From the NCBI GenBank assembly GCA_963778465.1, contig CAVZUK010000003.1:1984001-2048000 (forward strand): a DNA stretch of 64,000 bases. Direction: 5' to 3'. Shown piece after piece: positions 49,054-59,800 of the stretch. The DNA is from CAVZBW01 sp963778465 (GTDB lineage: Bacteria > Actinomycetota > Acidimicrobiia > Acidimicrobiales > RAAP-2). The notes beneath the pieces are model-generated. The model saw only the letters and a list, made by a program, of their open reading frames with translations, ran no database searches and had not been told where the DNA came from. The position numbers and the translations under genes are program-made. Numbering within the stretch: position 1 is the first letter of the stretch; the number at the start of each line of letters is the position of its first letter.

Positions 49054-52000
49054 CTACAGGTCCGCCACCTGCTGCGCGTAGAGGTACGCGTAGAGGCCTT
49101 CCTTGGCCATGAGGTCTTCGTGGGTGCCCGTCTCGACGATGTGCCCCTGGTCGAGCACCACGATGAGGTCGGCGTCCCGGATGGTGCTCAGCCGGTGGGC
49201 GACGACGAACGCCGTCCGGCCCTCGAGGACCCGGTTCAGGTTGTCCTTGACGGTGCGCTCGGCCTCCGCGTCGAGCGCACTCGTCGGTTCGTCGAGCAAG
49301 AGGACGGCGGGGTCCCAATAGACGGCCCGCGCGATGGCGACTCGCTGGGCCTGACCGCCCGAGAGGCGCAGGCCGCTGTCGCCGACGGGCGTGTCGTAGC
49401 GGAGCGGGAGCCGATCGATGAAGTCGTGGGCGGCGGCGATCTCTGCGGACTGCCTCACGCGGTCGCGATCGATCTCGCTCGCCCCGAAGGCGATGTTCTC
49501 CGCGATCGTCGCGCTGAACAGGTAGGGGTTCTGCAGCACGAAGCCCAGCCGTTGACGCAGCTGGCCGTAGTCCAAGCCGGTGATGTCGACCGAGTCGTAG
49601 AGCACGGTGCCCTCGGTCGGCTCGAGGAGGCCGGCCAGGAGCCGGAGCAGCGTGGACTTCCCCGAGCCCGAGCGCCCGACCAGACCCACGGTCATGCCCG
49701 GGTACGCGTGCAGGTTGATCCCCGACAGCACCCGCTGGCCACCCCCGGACACGCCACCTCGGGCCCGGTACGAGAAGGCCATGTTCTTGAGCTCGACTTC
49801 GCCGGCGAGGGATTGCACCGGAGCCAGCTGGCCCAGCCGGTCGGCCTGCTCGGCCTCCTGCTCGAAGACGTCCTGGAGCCTCTGGAGGAGGACCGACGAG
49901 CGTTCGATGTCGTCCCAGACGAGCGCCAGCTGCTGGGAGGGCGCCACCGCGAGTCCCGCCAGCATGAGGAAGGCCAGGTACTGGCCGAGGGTGAACTGGT
50001 CGTGAAGGACCCACACGGCCCCGAGATAGGTGAAGAGGCTGACGGTCGTCAGCCCGATGACGCTCACGCCGGCGCTGAAGCGACCGCCGACCCGGTCGGC
50101 GGTGTGGCGCTTCACCCCCAGGTCGGTCAGGGCCTTGGACACCGACTCCAGGAGCGTCGTGCGCTCCCCGGCCGCCTTGACCGTCTCGATCCCCTTCAAG
50201 GTGTCCACTTGGTGTGCCGTGAACTGTCCAAAGGCGTGCTCGAGGGAGGCGTAGACCGGACCCACCCGCTGGATGGCGTATCGGATCGACACGGCGAACA
50301 GCGCCATCATGGCGACGAAGATCGCCACCAGGACCGGTGAGTAGAACAACATCAAGGCGATGATCATCACCAGCTGGGTCGCAGAGGTGATGGTGGCGAC
50401 GCCCTGTCGGGTGACGGTCTGGTTGATCTGCTGCAGTGAGGTGAGCCGCCGTTCGAGGTCGCCCGTTCTGCGAGCCTCGAAGTAGGAGAGCGGGAGCCCG
50501 AAGAGGGTATCGGTGAGGTCCTCGAGCGACGCCGTGTCGAGCCCCACGGCGACTCGGGTCAAGGCCCGGCGCTGGGCGTAGACGATGAGGGCGCTCGAGA
50601 TGCCGAGCGCGATGCCGATGAGCCCGAGGACCGTGACGATGGAGCTGTCGTGCTTCAAGATCCCGTGGTCCACGATCAGCTGGCTGATGAGGGGGATCGC
50701 AACCTCTGCCGCCGCCGCGACAAAGGCGAGCACGAGCGCCAGGAGGAGGATCTTCCGGTGGGGGCGTAAGAAGGGGACGAGCCATTGCAGGCCCGAACGT
50801 GCCCTCGGGGCGAGCGCCAGGTCGGGGGTCGGCGTGGCGATGGCCGCGTACCGCGTCCAGCCCTCGTCGAACTCCGCCCGGCTCATCTTCCGGGGTCCGA
50901 TGGCGGGATCGGCGACCCTCACCGTCGGCCCGTCGACGGATATCAGCACCACCCAGTGGTTGCCCTCCCAGTGGACGATCGCGGGGAGCTGCAGCTCGCC
51001 AAGCCGTTCCGGGGACACCTTGACCGCCTCGATGGCGAGCCCGATGGCCGCACCCCCGTGGCGCAGGCCCGCGAGAGTGGTGCCGCTCGTCGACGTGCCC
51101 GCCTCCTGGCGGATGAAGGGCATCGACACCCGGTGCCCGTGGTACTGGGCGATCATGCCGAGGCACGCCGCTCCGCAGTCCATCGCATCGAGCTGGCGAA
51201 CGACGGGAAAGCGCCTGCTCGGCCGTGCGGCGACGGCCGGGGGAGGCGGCTGCTCCGCGAACGCGGGAGCCGACTGGAGGTCGGGATCGGTCACGCCCGG
51301 GGTCGTGGTCTTCCCCGCAGTGGGTCCCGTCGGGCGCGTGACGCCCTCGGTCGAGTCTGCGGCGAAGTCGAGAGGCACGAAGTCCGCCGATCGCCGCTGT
51401 CGCAGGGCGATCAGCTCCGTCAGTCGTCCCTCGAACGCGTCGTAGCGGCCGGCGAGCCTCCGGAACGGCTCGGCGTCGAGCCGCAGGAGCTTCGTCGGGA
51501 TGCTGGCCTCGACGCTCGCCTGGCGCAGCTGCCCCGGCCGGAGCGCCGCCTCGCCGAAGGCGTCTCCCGTGCGCAGGTAGCCGACGGCGATGGTGCGATC
51601 GCCGTCTGCCCTCGAGACCTTGAGGCGCCCGTCCTTCACGATGTAGAGGCAATCGGCCGGGTCGCCCTCCTCGATGACCCGCTCGCCCGGGGCGAAGTCG
51701 ACCTCGGTGAGCTCCTGCCCCATCTCCATGAGGCCCTCGAGAGGAATCGAGGCGAAGGCCGACTGCGTCCGGAGGAACCGTTGCAGCGTGTGGACGCGGC
51801 GGTAGCCCTCGAGGGCGGTACCGAGCTCGGGATGCAGCCGGCGCAGGGCGTCGAAGACTCGGGCGTCGAGCGTCAGGACCTCGACGTGCGACGACGCTCG
51901 TATGGTGGCCGAGCGGGGAGCGGCGTCCAGGAGCGCCGCCTCGCCGAACGTGTCCCCCGGGCCGACGTGGCCGAGCGTGGCCTCGATCCCCCCGTCTGCG

Positions 52001-52185
52001 GCCATCACCACCCGTGCCGATCCGCTGACCATCAGGTAGAGCCCGTCCGGAGGGCCGCCCTGTTGGATGATCACGTCGCCGAATTCGAAGGACCTCGGCT
52101 CGAGCAGCTCGATCACGAGGGGTCGAATGGTCGCCGGCAGCATGCCGATGAAGGGGATCTCCTCGAGGACGTCCTCGTTCGCCAT
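49054..52185 (-). CDS. Peptide exporter: two cNMP-binding domains, C39 peptidase, ABC membrane and ATPase domains
   Basis: 1043 residues from ATG 52185 (GTG 52197, overlapping the upstream stop, is possible). Domain order: cNMP 1 (about 10-125), with an intact phosphate-binding cassette FGEAALLDAAPRSAT including Arg91; cNMP 2 (about 130-245), with FGEAALRPGQLRQAS; a Pro-rich linker; and C39 peptidase (about 328-440) with Cys337, His410 and Asp426. An ABC type I membrane domain (about 475-760) follows, then an ATPase with GRSGSGKST, LSGGQ and VLLLDEPTSALD. This is the SunT/NHLM class that cuts double-glycine-type leaders and exports the peptide. Fusion to tandem cNMP domains implies control by a cyclic nucleotide, and two cyclase-like genes lie in the same operon. 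Confidence 0.92.
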   Translation of the reverse strand: MANEDVLEEIPFIGMLPATIRPLVIELLEPRSFEFGDVIIQQGGPPDGLYLMVSGSARVVMAADGGIEATLGHVGPGDTFGEAALLDAAPRSATIRASSHVEVLTLDARVFDALRRLHPELGTALEGYRRVHTLQRFLRTQSAFASIPLEGLMEMGQELTEVDFAPGERVIEEGDPADCLYIVKDGRLKVSRADGDRTIAVGYLRTGDAFGEAALRPGQLRQASVEASIPTKLLRLDAEPFRRLAGRYDAFEGRLTELIALRQRRSADFVPLDFAADSTEGVTRPTGPTAGKTTTPGVTDPDLQSAPAFAEQPPPPAVAARPSRRFPVVRQLDAMDCGAACLGMIAQYHGHRVSMPFIRQEAGTSTSGTTLAGLRHGGAAIGLAIEAVKVSPERLGELQLPAIVHWEGNHWVVLISVDGPTVRVADPAIGPRKMSRAEFDEGWTRYAAIATPTPDLALAPRARSGLQWLVPFLRPHRKILLLALVLAFVAAAAEVAIPLISQLIVDHGILKHDSSIVTVLGLIGIALGISSALIVYAQRRALTRVAVGLDTASLEDLTDTLFGLPLSYFEARRTGDLERRLTSLQQINQTVTRQGVATITSATQLVMIIALMLFYSPVLVAIFVAMMALFAVSIRYAIQRVGPVYASLEHAFGQFTAHQVDTLKGIETVKAAGERTTLLESVSKALTDLGVKRHTADRVGGRFSAGVSVIGLTTVSLFTYLGAVWVLHDQFTLGQYLAFLMLAGLAVAPSQQLALVWDDIERSSVLLQRLQDVFEQEAEQADRLGQLAPVQSLAGEVELKNMAFSYRARGGVSGGGQRVLSGINLHAYPGMTVGLVGRSGSGKSTLLRLLAGLLEPTEGTVLYDSVDITGLDYGQLRQRLGFVLQNPYLFSATIAENIAFGASEIDRDRVRQSAEIAAAHDFIDRLPLRYDTPVGDSGLRLSGGQAQRVAIARAVYWDPAVLLLDEPTSALDAEAERTVKDNLNRVLEGRTAFVVAHRLSTIRDADLIVVLDQGHIVETGTHEDLMAKEGLYAYLYAQQVADL

Positions 52186-52193
52186 CCCCGTCG

Positions 52194-53396
52194 TCACCAC
52201 CTCCCGACTCGCTGCACTTTCCCCGACGCGAAGCGCCTCAAGGCGTCATCGGCCAGCTCTTGGCGCGCTGCCCGGCGCGTCTCTGCGAGACCCCGATCCG
52301 GCGGGGTCACCGCCCGGAGCCGCACCAGCACCAGTCTCCCGTCGACGACGAACGGTCCCCCCAACTCGTCCGGAACGAGCGCGACGAGCGCAGCACGCTC
52401 TTCCGGTCCGAGATCCTGCAGGAGGGTGTGCCGGCTCTCGATCGTCGCACCGGCCCGAGCAACCACGTTTGCGATCTCTTCCCCGTCGTGCCGGATACAC
52501 AGTGCCGCCTCCCGCACGGCCGATTCGGTCCCGAAGAGGAGCAGATCGTACCAATACCAGGACCAATCGAGCCGCTTGGCCCTGATCAGGCGGTCGACGT
52601 CGGCTTCGTCGATGGCCGACTCGCGCCAGGCGAGGTAGTCGGCGGAGAGGTCGACCATGTGGCGCAGCCGCTCGTCCTCGACGGGTCCGATGACCTGCAT
52701 CGCGCTCGAGGATCGGGCCCGTTCGAGCAGGGGGACGCGATCCGCGGGCCTCGCGGGCGTCGACGCGCCTCGCTCGTGCAGCAGGGCCTGTGCGGCCCAC
52801 CAATGCTGGAGCGTCGTGGCCCAGCGCTCGACGTCCCCGCTCATCACGGCTTCCGGCCACCAGGGCGTTCTCCCGGTCACCGGCGCCGGGGAGGCCCCGT
52901 CTCCGTCCTCGGTCGGGTGGGGGACGGAGGTTCGAGGGCTGGTGCCACCCTCGGGGCTCTCCTTGGACGCCTCGGAGGGTAACTGGGACCGCACGAAAGC
53001 GAAGAGGTCCTCCTGGTCGAGGTCCCGTTCGGACAGCCAGCTCCGCAGGTCGGCCGCCGCCTCGAGCCGGCGGGCCCGGCGAAACGCGATCACCCCCTGG
53101 GTGACATTCTCGGAGTCGACCTGCGCCTCCTCATCTCGTCCGACGACGCGTGCGGCGAAGGTGTCCCACTGGGCCGAGAGGACCGCCACGAGAACTAGGT
53201 CGGCGAGGGTGTAGGTGCGGCCGTCGAGGACGAGGGCCGCCTCGCTCCACTTGTCCCCCCTTCCGTGGTCGGAGCAACGAGAGGGCGGCTGCTCGGTAGG
53301 ATCGGCGCGGTCCGTCGACCGCCGGTCCCCGGGCACCGCCAGCTCCGCACCTGTGTCCTGCCTCGGACCGTCCGCCTTGGAGGGGCGAGGCCTCAC
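52194..53396 (-). CDS. Parvulin-related protein of a peptide-maturation type locus
   Basis: About 400 residues. An N-terminal domain (GDKWSEAALVLDGRTYTLADLVLVAVLSAQWDTF, then VTQGVIAFRRARRLEAAADLRSWLSERDLDQEDLFAFV) resembles SurA-like helical segments. The C-terminal LGPEERAALVALVPDELGGPFVVDGRLVLVRLRAVTPPD resembles the end of PpiC-type peptidyl-prolyl isomerases. A similar type of protein (TIGR04500-like, from memory) occurs beside peptide exporters. Its active-site residues as an isomerase are not evident. GTG 53396 was taken as start; GTG 53336 is in frame. It overlaps the exporter start region and follows the cyclase gene by 37 bp, so all are probably one transcript. Confidence 0.65.
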   Translation of the reverse strand: MRPRPSKADGPRQDTGAELAVPGDRRSTDRADPTEQPPSRCSDHGRGDKWSEAALVLDGRTYTLADLVLVAVLSAQWDTFAARVVGRDEEAQVDSENVTQGVIAFRRARRLEAAADLRSWLSERDLDQEDLFAFVRSQLPSEASKESPEGGTSPRTSVPHPTEDGDGASPAPVTGRTPWWPEAVMSGDVERWATTLQHWWAAQALLHERGASTPARPADRVPLLERARSSSAMQVIGPVEDERLRHMVDLSADYLAWRESAIDEADVDRLIRAKRLDWSWYWYDLLLFGTESAVREAALCIRHDGEEIANVVARAGATIESRHTLLQDLGPEERAALVALVPDELGGPFVVDGRLVLVRLRAVTPPDRGLAETRRAARQELADDALRRFASGKVQRVGRW

Positions 53397-53433
53397 GAGC
53401 CCACCGTCGGGACCGACCTCGTGAGCGGGCGGC

Positions 53434-56400
53434 CTAGTCGGCGGGCCAGAGGGCGTCGAGCGAGCGCGCCGCTCGTCGCTCGATCGCCCGGTAGCCGTTG
53501 GCGACGGCTCGAGCATGTGCGCGCTCGAGCATCGCCCGCGCCCGTTGCCGGTCCCCGTCCTCGCTCCTCCTCGCCAGCATGCGGCCCCACGACAACTCGG
53601 TCTGTGCCTGGGCGTAGCGCATGTTTTCCCGCTCGCAGAGCGCAGCGGCCTCCGACAGGTACGTCTCCGCCTCGTCGTCTCGGCCAAGTACGGCGAGCAG
53701 ACCGCCGAGGAAGTAGGACATCGGCTCGTGCACGATGAGGCCCTGGAACGGCACCTGCTCGTAGTGCGGTGCGATGAGCGCGACGAGGTGCTCCGCGGGT
53801 CGAATGGCTTCGAGCTCGATCGCCGCCCGGGAGTAGACCGAGATGGCGTCGAACCAGGCCGTGTCGGGGAACACCCAGGCAAACCCGTCCTCGGCCGCCC
53901 GTTCCAGCAGCGCAAGCGCCTCTGCTTCCTCGCCCGCTTCGAAGTGGGTCAACACTTCGCACGCCTGGTACGCGGCGATGCGGGGATTTTGCTCGGCGAC
54001 GTTCCGGACGAGGTCTGCCAGCTCGGGCAACCGGCCCTGCTGGATCCGGATCAACATCAGCTGTGCCCCGTAGAAGGCGAAGGCATCGGGCTGTGCGCTG
54101 TCGGTGCCGATCTCGAGGGCGAGGTTGGCCAGCTGCTCCGCCCGCTCGTCGTCCCCGAACATCATTGCCTCGACCGCCTCGTGGTAGGTCGTCACCCAGA
54201 CCATCATGGGCTGGCGGAGGCGCTCGCTCAGGCCCTTCATCACCCCGAGGTGGTGCGCGGCCCGCTCGAAGTCACCCTCTTGGATGGCGTTGTTGCGGTC
54301 GAAGTGCATGGCCCAAAAGAGCCGCACCGGCTCGTTCAGCTCCTCGGCCAGGGACACCGCCTTGGCGGTGTTGGGCAACCGACCGGCAAGGGTGTTCGGG
54401 ATAGTGAGGGGCAGCTGTTGCAGGTTGAGCACGTCGATCAGGGTGGCGGGATTGTCCAGGCGTCGAGCCATCTCGGTCGCCTCGCGGGCGAGATCCAGTC
54501 GCCGATCTAGTGGCCCGTAGCAGAGCTCGCTGCACAAGGTGGCGAGGAGCACGGCGCGGTCGGGGCCGTCGCCGGAAGAGGCCAGCTCGAGGGCCGACTC
54601 CAGCACCGAGACCTTCTCCTCGTCCACCACCCCGAGGGCGCTGAAGAAGCCCCGGTTGTTGCCGAGCGCCGCCTTGACGAGTCGGTCGCTGTCGCCCAGG
54701 GCCTGGGCCCGGTGGGCCGCGTCCAAGAACGTCTCACGGAAGGCGGGGATCCCAGCCTGGCGCTGAGCGGTGCCGAGGTCGAGTCGGAGGTCGACCGCCA
54801 GGGCGGGGTCCGACCCGAGCAGCTGGTCGAGCAGCTGGATGGCCTGGAGGAAGTAGCGCACGGCGTCGGCCGGGGCGAGCGCGGCCAGGGCGGACTCGCC
54901 CGCCTGGCGGGAGTAGGAGATGGCCTTGTTCGTGTCCACCAGCTGGGTGGCGTGGAACCAGTGGTGGGCGAGCTCGCCGACCCGAGCCTCCGGGTGGTCT
55001 CCGCAGAGGTCCTCCAGGGCCTCGGCCACCTGGCGGTGGACGCGGGCCCGCCGGGTGGCCCCCAGCTCCCGGTACAAGGTGTGCTGCACGAGGGCGTGGG
55101 AGAAGCTGTAGCGCCCGGGGACCTCCGGGACCTCTCGGACCACCGCCGCGTCGGCGGCGGCGTCGAGGAGGTCGAGCAGCTCGTCCTCGTTGCGGTTGGT
55201 CACTCGGCTCAGGTGGGCCAGCTCGAAGTCGCGCCCGATGACGGCAGCCACCGAGAGCACGCGGGTGGACTGCTCGCCGAGCCGGCCCACCCGGGTGGCC
55301 ACCACCTCCTTGACGCTGTTGGGGAGCGTGAGCCCCTCGGTCGTGGCCGCCCAGCGCCCGGCGTCGTCCTTGTAGACGGCACCGGACTCGGTCAGGTGGC
55401 GGAGCATCTCGGACACGAAGAAGGGGTTGCCGTCGGTCTCCCCGTAGACGGCGTGGGCCAGCTCGAGGCCCTCCTTGGACAGGTCGTGGCCGGCGGCGGC
55501 CTCGAGGTACTGCACCACCTCGTCGTCGTCGAGGCCCTTCAAGGAGATGCGCCCGACCCCCGGCTCGCGTCGCAGGGCCCCCAGGGTCTCGGTCAGGGGA
55601 TGGGTCGGGGACAGCTCGGTGTCCCGGTAGGTGCCCAAGATGAGCAGCTGGAGGGGATCGGCCTCCTTCACCAGGTGACGCAGCAGCTGCAGGCTGGCCA
55701 CGTCGGCCCACTGCAGGTCGTCCAAGACGAGCACCACGGGACGCTCCTCGCAGGCCGCGGTCAGGAGGCCGAGCACCGCGGCGTAGAGCACGTAGCGCTC
55801 GGTCTCGGCGTCGGCCCCCTCGCTCGGCGCGGCCAGCCCCTGCAGCCGGGAGCGCAGCGCCCGGGTGAGGCGGGACAGCTCGGCGCCGTGGGCGGCCACG
55901 TGGGCGGTGAGCACCTCTTCGGGGGCGTGGGAGACGTAGTGGTTGAGGGCCTCGGCGAAGGGGGCGTAGGGCACCCCGAGCTCCTCGTCGCAGCGGCCGA
56001 GCAACACGACCGCTCCCTCGCCGTGGGCCCGCCGGGCCGCCTCGGCGGCGAGGGTGGTCTTGCCCTGCCCCGCCTCGCCGGCGATCAGCACCACCTCCCG
56101 GCCCTGGTGGCCGGCCACCCGCTTGTAGGCCTCCTCCACCGTCACGAGGTGCAGGTGGCGACCGATCACCCCGGGGCCGGGGTGGTGACCCAGCCTTCTC
56201 GGGAGGGGGACCTCGTCGACCGCCGGGCCGCCCTTGGTCTCGGCCAGGGGCTCCCAGCCCACCTCGACGGTCTCGAGCGGCTCGGTCAGCCCCTTGAGCT
56301 CGAGCGGACCGAGCGCACGGATCGCCTGCCCGCCCCATCGACCCGCCATGATCTGGACGAACTGGGAGGCCAGGATCTGCCCGCCTTGGGCCGTTGCGCA

Positions 56401-56766
56401 CAGTCGGGCCGCCTCGATGACGGGATCGCCGAAGTAGTCGTCGCCCTCCTTGGTCACCTCGCCGCCGCTCAGGCCGACCCGCAGCCCGAGGGCGTGGCCG
56501 TTGCCGTTGCTGCGGTTCTGCGCCTCGACGGCCTGCTGCATGGCCACCGCGCAGGAGAGCCCGATCGACGCGGCCGGGAAGGCCGCCATGATCCCGTCGC
56601 CCAGGTTCTTCACCTCGGAGCCCTCGCTGCTCGCGACGGCCTTCCTCAGCGTGGCGAAGTGGGCACGCCTTACCTGATCGGTCTCGGCCGGGGAGAGCGA
56701 CTGAGACAGCTCGGTCAAGCCGACCAGGTCGGTGAAGAGAATCGTGACGCTTTCGGTCGCCGCCAT
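53434..56766 (-). CDS. Class III cyclase domain-AAA ATPase-TPR protein (copy 1)
   Basis: 1110 residues. The cyclase domain (1-165) has both metal Asp (D13 in FTDLVG, D57 in NLGDGIM), Lys53 and Arg121, but the transition-state Asn position is Ile117 (DPVIEAARL). A STAND-type ATPase follows with Walker A GEAGQGKTT near 232 and Walker B VVLVLDDLQWAD. A winged-helix-like region and about 500 residues of TPR-like helices complete it. There is no DNA-binding domain at the C-terminus. The layout suits a sensor whose ATPase/TPR part gates cyclic nucleotide synthesis. It is the paralogue of the next gene, 71 bp upstream. Confidence 0.9.
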   Translation of the reverse strand: MAATESVTILFTDLVGLTELSQSLSPAETDQVRRAHFATLRKAVASSEGSEVKNLGDGIMAAFPAASIGLSCAVAMQQAVEAQNRSNGNGHALGLRVGLSGGEVTKEGDDYFGDPVIEAARLCATAQGGQILASQFVQIMAGRWGGQAIRALGPLELKGLTEPLETVEVGWEPLAETKGGPAVDEVPLPRRLGHHPGPGVIGRHLHLVTVEEAYKRVAGHQGREVVLIAGEAGQGKTTLAAEAARRAHGEGAVVLLGRCDEELGVPYAPFAEALNHYVSHAPEEVLTAHVAAHGAELSRLTRALRSRLQGLAAPSEGADAETERYVLYAAVLGLLTAACEERPVVLVLDDLQWADVASLQLLRHLVKEADPLQLLILGTYRDTELSPTHPLTETLGALRREPGVGRISLKGLDDDEVVQYLEAAAGHDLSKEGLELAHAVYGETDGNPFFVSEMLRHLTESGAVYKDDAGRWAATTEGLTLPNSVKEVVATRVGRLGEQSTRVLSVAAVIGRDFELAHLSRVTNRNEDELLDLLDAAADAAVVREVPEVPGRYSFSHALVQHTLYRELGATRRARVHRQVAEALEDLCGDHPEARVGELAHHWFHATQLVDTNKAISYSRQAGESALAALAPADAVRYFLQAIQLLDQLLGSDPALAVDLRLDLGTAQRQAGIPAFRETFLDAAHRAQALGDSDRLVKAALGNNRGFFSALGVVDEEKVSVLESALELASSGDGPDRAVLLATLCSELCYGPLDRRLDLAREATEMARRLDNPATLIDVLNLQQLPLTIPNTLAGRLPNTAKAVSLAEELNEPVRLFWAMHFDRNNAIQEGDFERAAHHLGVMKGLSERLRQPMMVWVTTYHEAVEAMMFGDDERAEQLANLALEIGTDSAQPDAFAFYGAQLMLIRIQQGRLPELADLVRNVAEQNPRIAAYQACEVLTHFEAGEEAEALALLERAAEDGFAWVFPDTAWFDAISVYSRAAIELEAIRPAEHLVALIAPHYEQVPFQGLIVHEPMSYFLGGLLAVLGRDDEAETYLSEAAALCERENMRYAQAQTELSWGRMLARRSEDGDRQRARAMLERAHARAVANGYRAIERRAARSLDALWPAD
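55383..56202 (-). repeat. Near-identical block shared by the two cyclase genes (copy in gene 1)
   Basis: Matches 58790-59609 at a constant offset of 3,407 bp with no indel over 820 bp and about eight mismatches by eye (roughly 99% identity). It covers the ATPase core. Sequence on the low-coordinate side (from the start of ATPase-distal helices) diverges abruptly. Confidence 0.9.
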
Positions 56767-56837
56767 CTACCGGGGCTCCGGGCGGGGCGGTTGCCTGCGG
56801 GGGGGTCGATGGGTCACCGATCGCCTGCCCACGAGGG

Positions 56838-59800
56838 TCAGCTGGCCGCTTCGAGGCGTTGCATCGCCTGCTCGGCCCGTCGCGCGATGGTCGAATAGCG
56901 GCGGGCCTTGGCGGTGGCGCCCGCCTTCTCCAGTAGGGTCCGCGCCCTTTGTCGATCGTCGCCGCTCTCACTCGTGGCGAGCATGCGGCCCCACGCCAGC
57001 TGGGTCTGGGCTTCCGCGAACCGCATGTTGCCCCGCGCGCACAGCTCCAGCGACTGCTCGAAGCAGCCGGTGGCCTCCTGCTCTCGACCGAGGACCGCGA
57101 GCAGCGCGCCCAGGTAGTACGAGACGGGCTCTTGGATGGTGAGGCCCTGGAAGGGGATCTGGTCTCGGTAGGGAGTGATGAGACCCACCAGTCGCTCGGC
57201 CGGCTCCACGGCGCGCAACTCGATGGCCAGCGCCGAGTAGATGGCCATGGCGTCGAACCAGGTGCTGTCGGGCTTCACCGACGCGAAGCCGTCCGCGGCA
57301 CCTCGCTCGAGCATCTCGAGCGCCTCCTCGTGCTCGCCGGCCTCGAGGTGGGTCAGCCCCACGCACGCCTGATACGCGGGGATGCCCGGATTCTGTGCCG
57401 CCACGTCGACGACGAGGGGGGCGAGCTCGTCCAGGCGTCCCTGCTGGTAGCGGACCAGCATCATCTGCCCGCCATAGGCGGGGAGGGCGTCGGGTTGTCC
57501 GCTCGACGTCCCGAGTTCGAGGGCTTCGTTGGCGCGCTCCTCGGCCTCCTCGTGGTCACCTCGGACGAGCGCCTCGCCGCCCATGAGGAAGGCGGCCGCC
57601 CACAGCAGCACCGGTTGCCGGAGCCGCTGGCTCAGCTCTTGAATCGTCGCGACATGGCGCGCCGAGCGCTCGAACTCGCCGGCCTGCAAGGCGTTGGCGT
57701 GGTCCGCGCAGGCCGCCCAGAACTCCCGTGCCGGATCGCCCAGACCCTGCGCGAGCGCCACGGCCCGCTCTCCGGTGCGCAGGCGATCGGACAATGTCTC
57801 GGGGATCGTGAGTGCCAGCTGCTGCAGGTTGCTGACGTCGACCAGCGTGGCCGGGTCGCCCAGGCGTTCGGCGATCTCGGTGGCCTCCCGGGCGACCGCC
57901 AGGCGCCGGTCGAGGGGACCGTAGGCGAGCTCGCTGCACAAAGTGGCGAGGAGCACGGCTCGCTCCGGGCTGTCAGTAGCCGGGAGCTGCTCAAGCGCCG
58001 AGTCGAGCACCGCCACCCTCTCCTCGTCGACGACGCCGGCTGCGCTGTAGAGGCCGCGGTTGTTGCCGAGGGCCGCCCGGACGAGTCGATCCGGGTCGCC
58101 GAGGGCCTGGGCCCGGCGGGCAGCATCGAAGAGGGTTTCCCGGAACTCCGGGATCCCGGCCTGGCGCTGGGCAATGCCGAGGTCGAGTCGGAGGTCGACC
58201 GCCAGGCCGGGGTCGGCGTTGGGAAGCTGGTCGAGCAGCTGGAGAGCCTGGTTGAAGTAGCGCACGGCGTCCTCGGGCGCCAGCGCGGCGAGCGCCAGCT
58301 CCCCCGCCTGGCGGGAGTAGGAGATGGCCTTGTGGGTGTCCACCAGCTGGGTGGCGTGGAACCAGTGGTGGGCGAGCTCGCCGACGCGGGCGACCTGGTG
58401 CTCCCCGAAGATCTCCTCGATCGCCTCGGCCACCTGGCGGTGGACGCGGGCCCGCCGGGTGGCGCTCAGCTCCTGGTACAAGGTGTGCTGGACGAGGCCG
58501 TGGGAGAAGGTGTATCGGCCCGGGAGATCGGGGGCCTCTCGCACGAGGGCGACGGCGCCCGCCGCGTCGAGCAGGTCGAGCAGCTCGTCTTCCTCTCGGC
58601 CAGTGACCCGGCTGAGGGTCTCGATGTCGAAGTCGCGCCCGATGACGGCGGCCACCGAGAGCACGCGGGTGGACTGCTCGCCGAGGCGGGCGACCCGGGT
58701 GGCCACGACCTCCTTGACGCTGTTTGGAAGGATGACATCGTTCATGTCGCCCGAGACCCACCAACCGCCACCGTCCCGATAGACGGCGCCGGACTCGGTC
58801 AGGTGGCGGAGCATCTCGGACACGAAGAAGGGGTTGCCGTCGGTCTCCCCGTAGACGGCGTGGGCCAGCTCGAGGCCCTCCTTGGACAGGTCGTGGCCGG
58901 CGGCGGCCTCGAGGTACTGCACCACCTCGTCGTCGTCGAGGCCCTTCAAGGAGATGCGCCCGACCCCCGGCTCGCGTCGCAGGGCCCCCAGGGTCTCGGT
59001 CAGGGGATGGGTCGGGGACAGCTCGGTGTCCCGGTAGGTGCCCAAGATGAGCAGCTGGAGGGGATCGGCCTCCTTCACCAGGTGACGCAGCAGCTGCAGG
59101 CTGGCCACGTCGGCCCACTGCAGGTCGTCCAAGACGAGCACCACCGGACGCTGCTCGCAGGCCGCGGTCAGGAGGCCGAGCACCGCGGCGTAGAGCACGT
59201 AGCGCTCGGTCTCGGCGTCGGCCCCCTCGCTCGGCGCGGCCAGCCCCTGCAGCCGGGAGCGCAGCGCCCGGGTGAGGCGGGACAGCTCGGCACCGTGGGC
59301 GGCCACGTGGGCGGTGAGCACCTCTTCGGGGGCGTGGGAGACGTAGTGGTTGAGGGCCTCGGCGAAGGGGGCGTAGGGCACCCCGAGCTCCTCGTCGCAG
59401 CGGCCGAGCAACACGACCGCTCCCTCGCCGTGGGCCCGCCGGGCCGCCTCGGCGGCGAGGGTGGTCTTGCCCTGCCCCGCCTCTCCGGCGATCAGCACCA
59501 CCTCCCGGCCCTGGAGGCCGGCCACCCGCTTGTAGGCCTCCTCCACCGTCACGAGGTGCAGGTGACGACCGACCACCCCGGGGCCGGGGCGGTGACCCAG
59601 CCTTCTCGGCATCGGGACCTCGTCGACCGTGGCGCCGCCCTCGGTCTCGGCCAGGGGCTCCCAGCCCACCTCGACCGTCTCGAGCGGCTCGGTCAGCCCC
59701 TTGAGCTCGAGCGGACCCACGGGGGTAAAGGCGTGGGGGGTGCGGCGGCCGGCCATGATCTGGACGAACTGGGAGGCCAGGATCTGCCCGCCCTCGGCCT

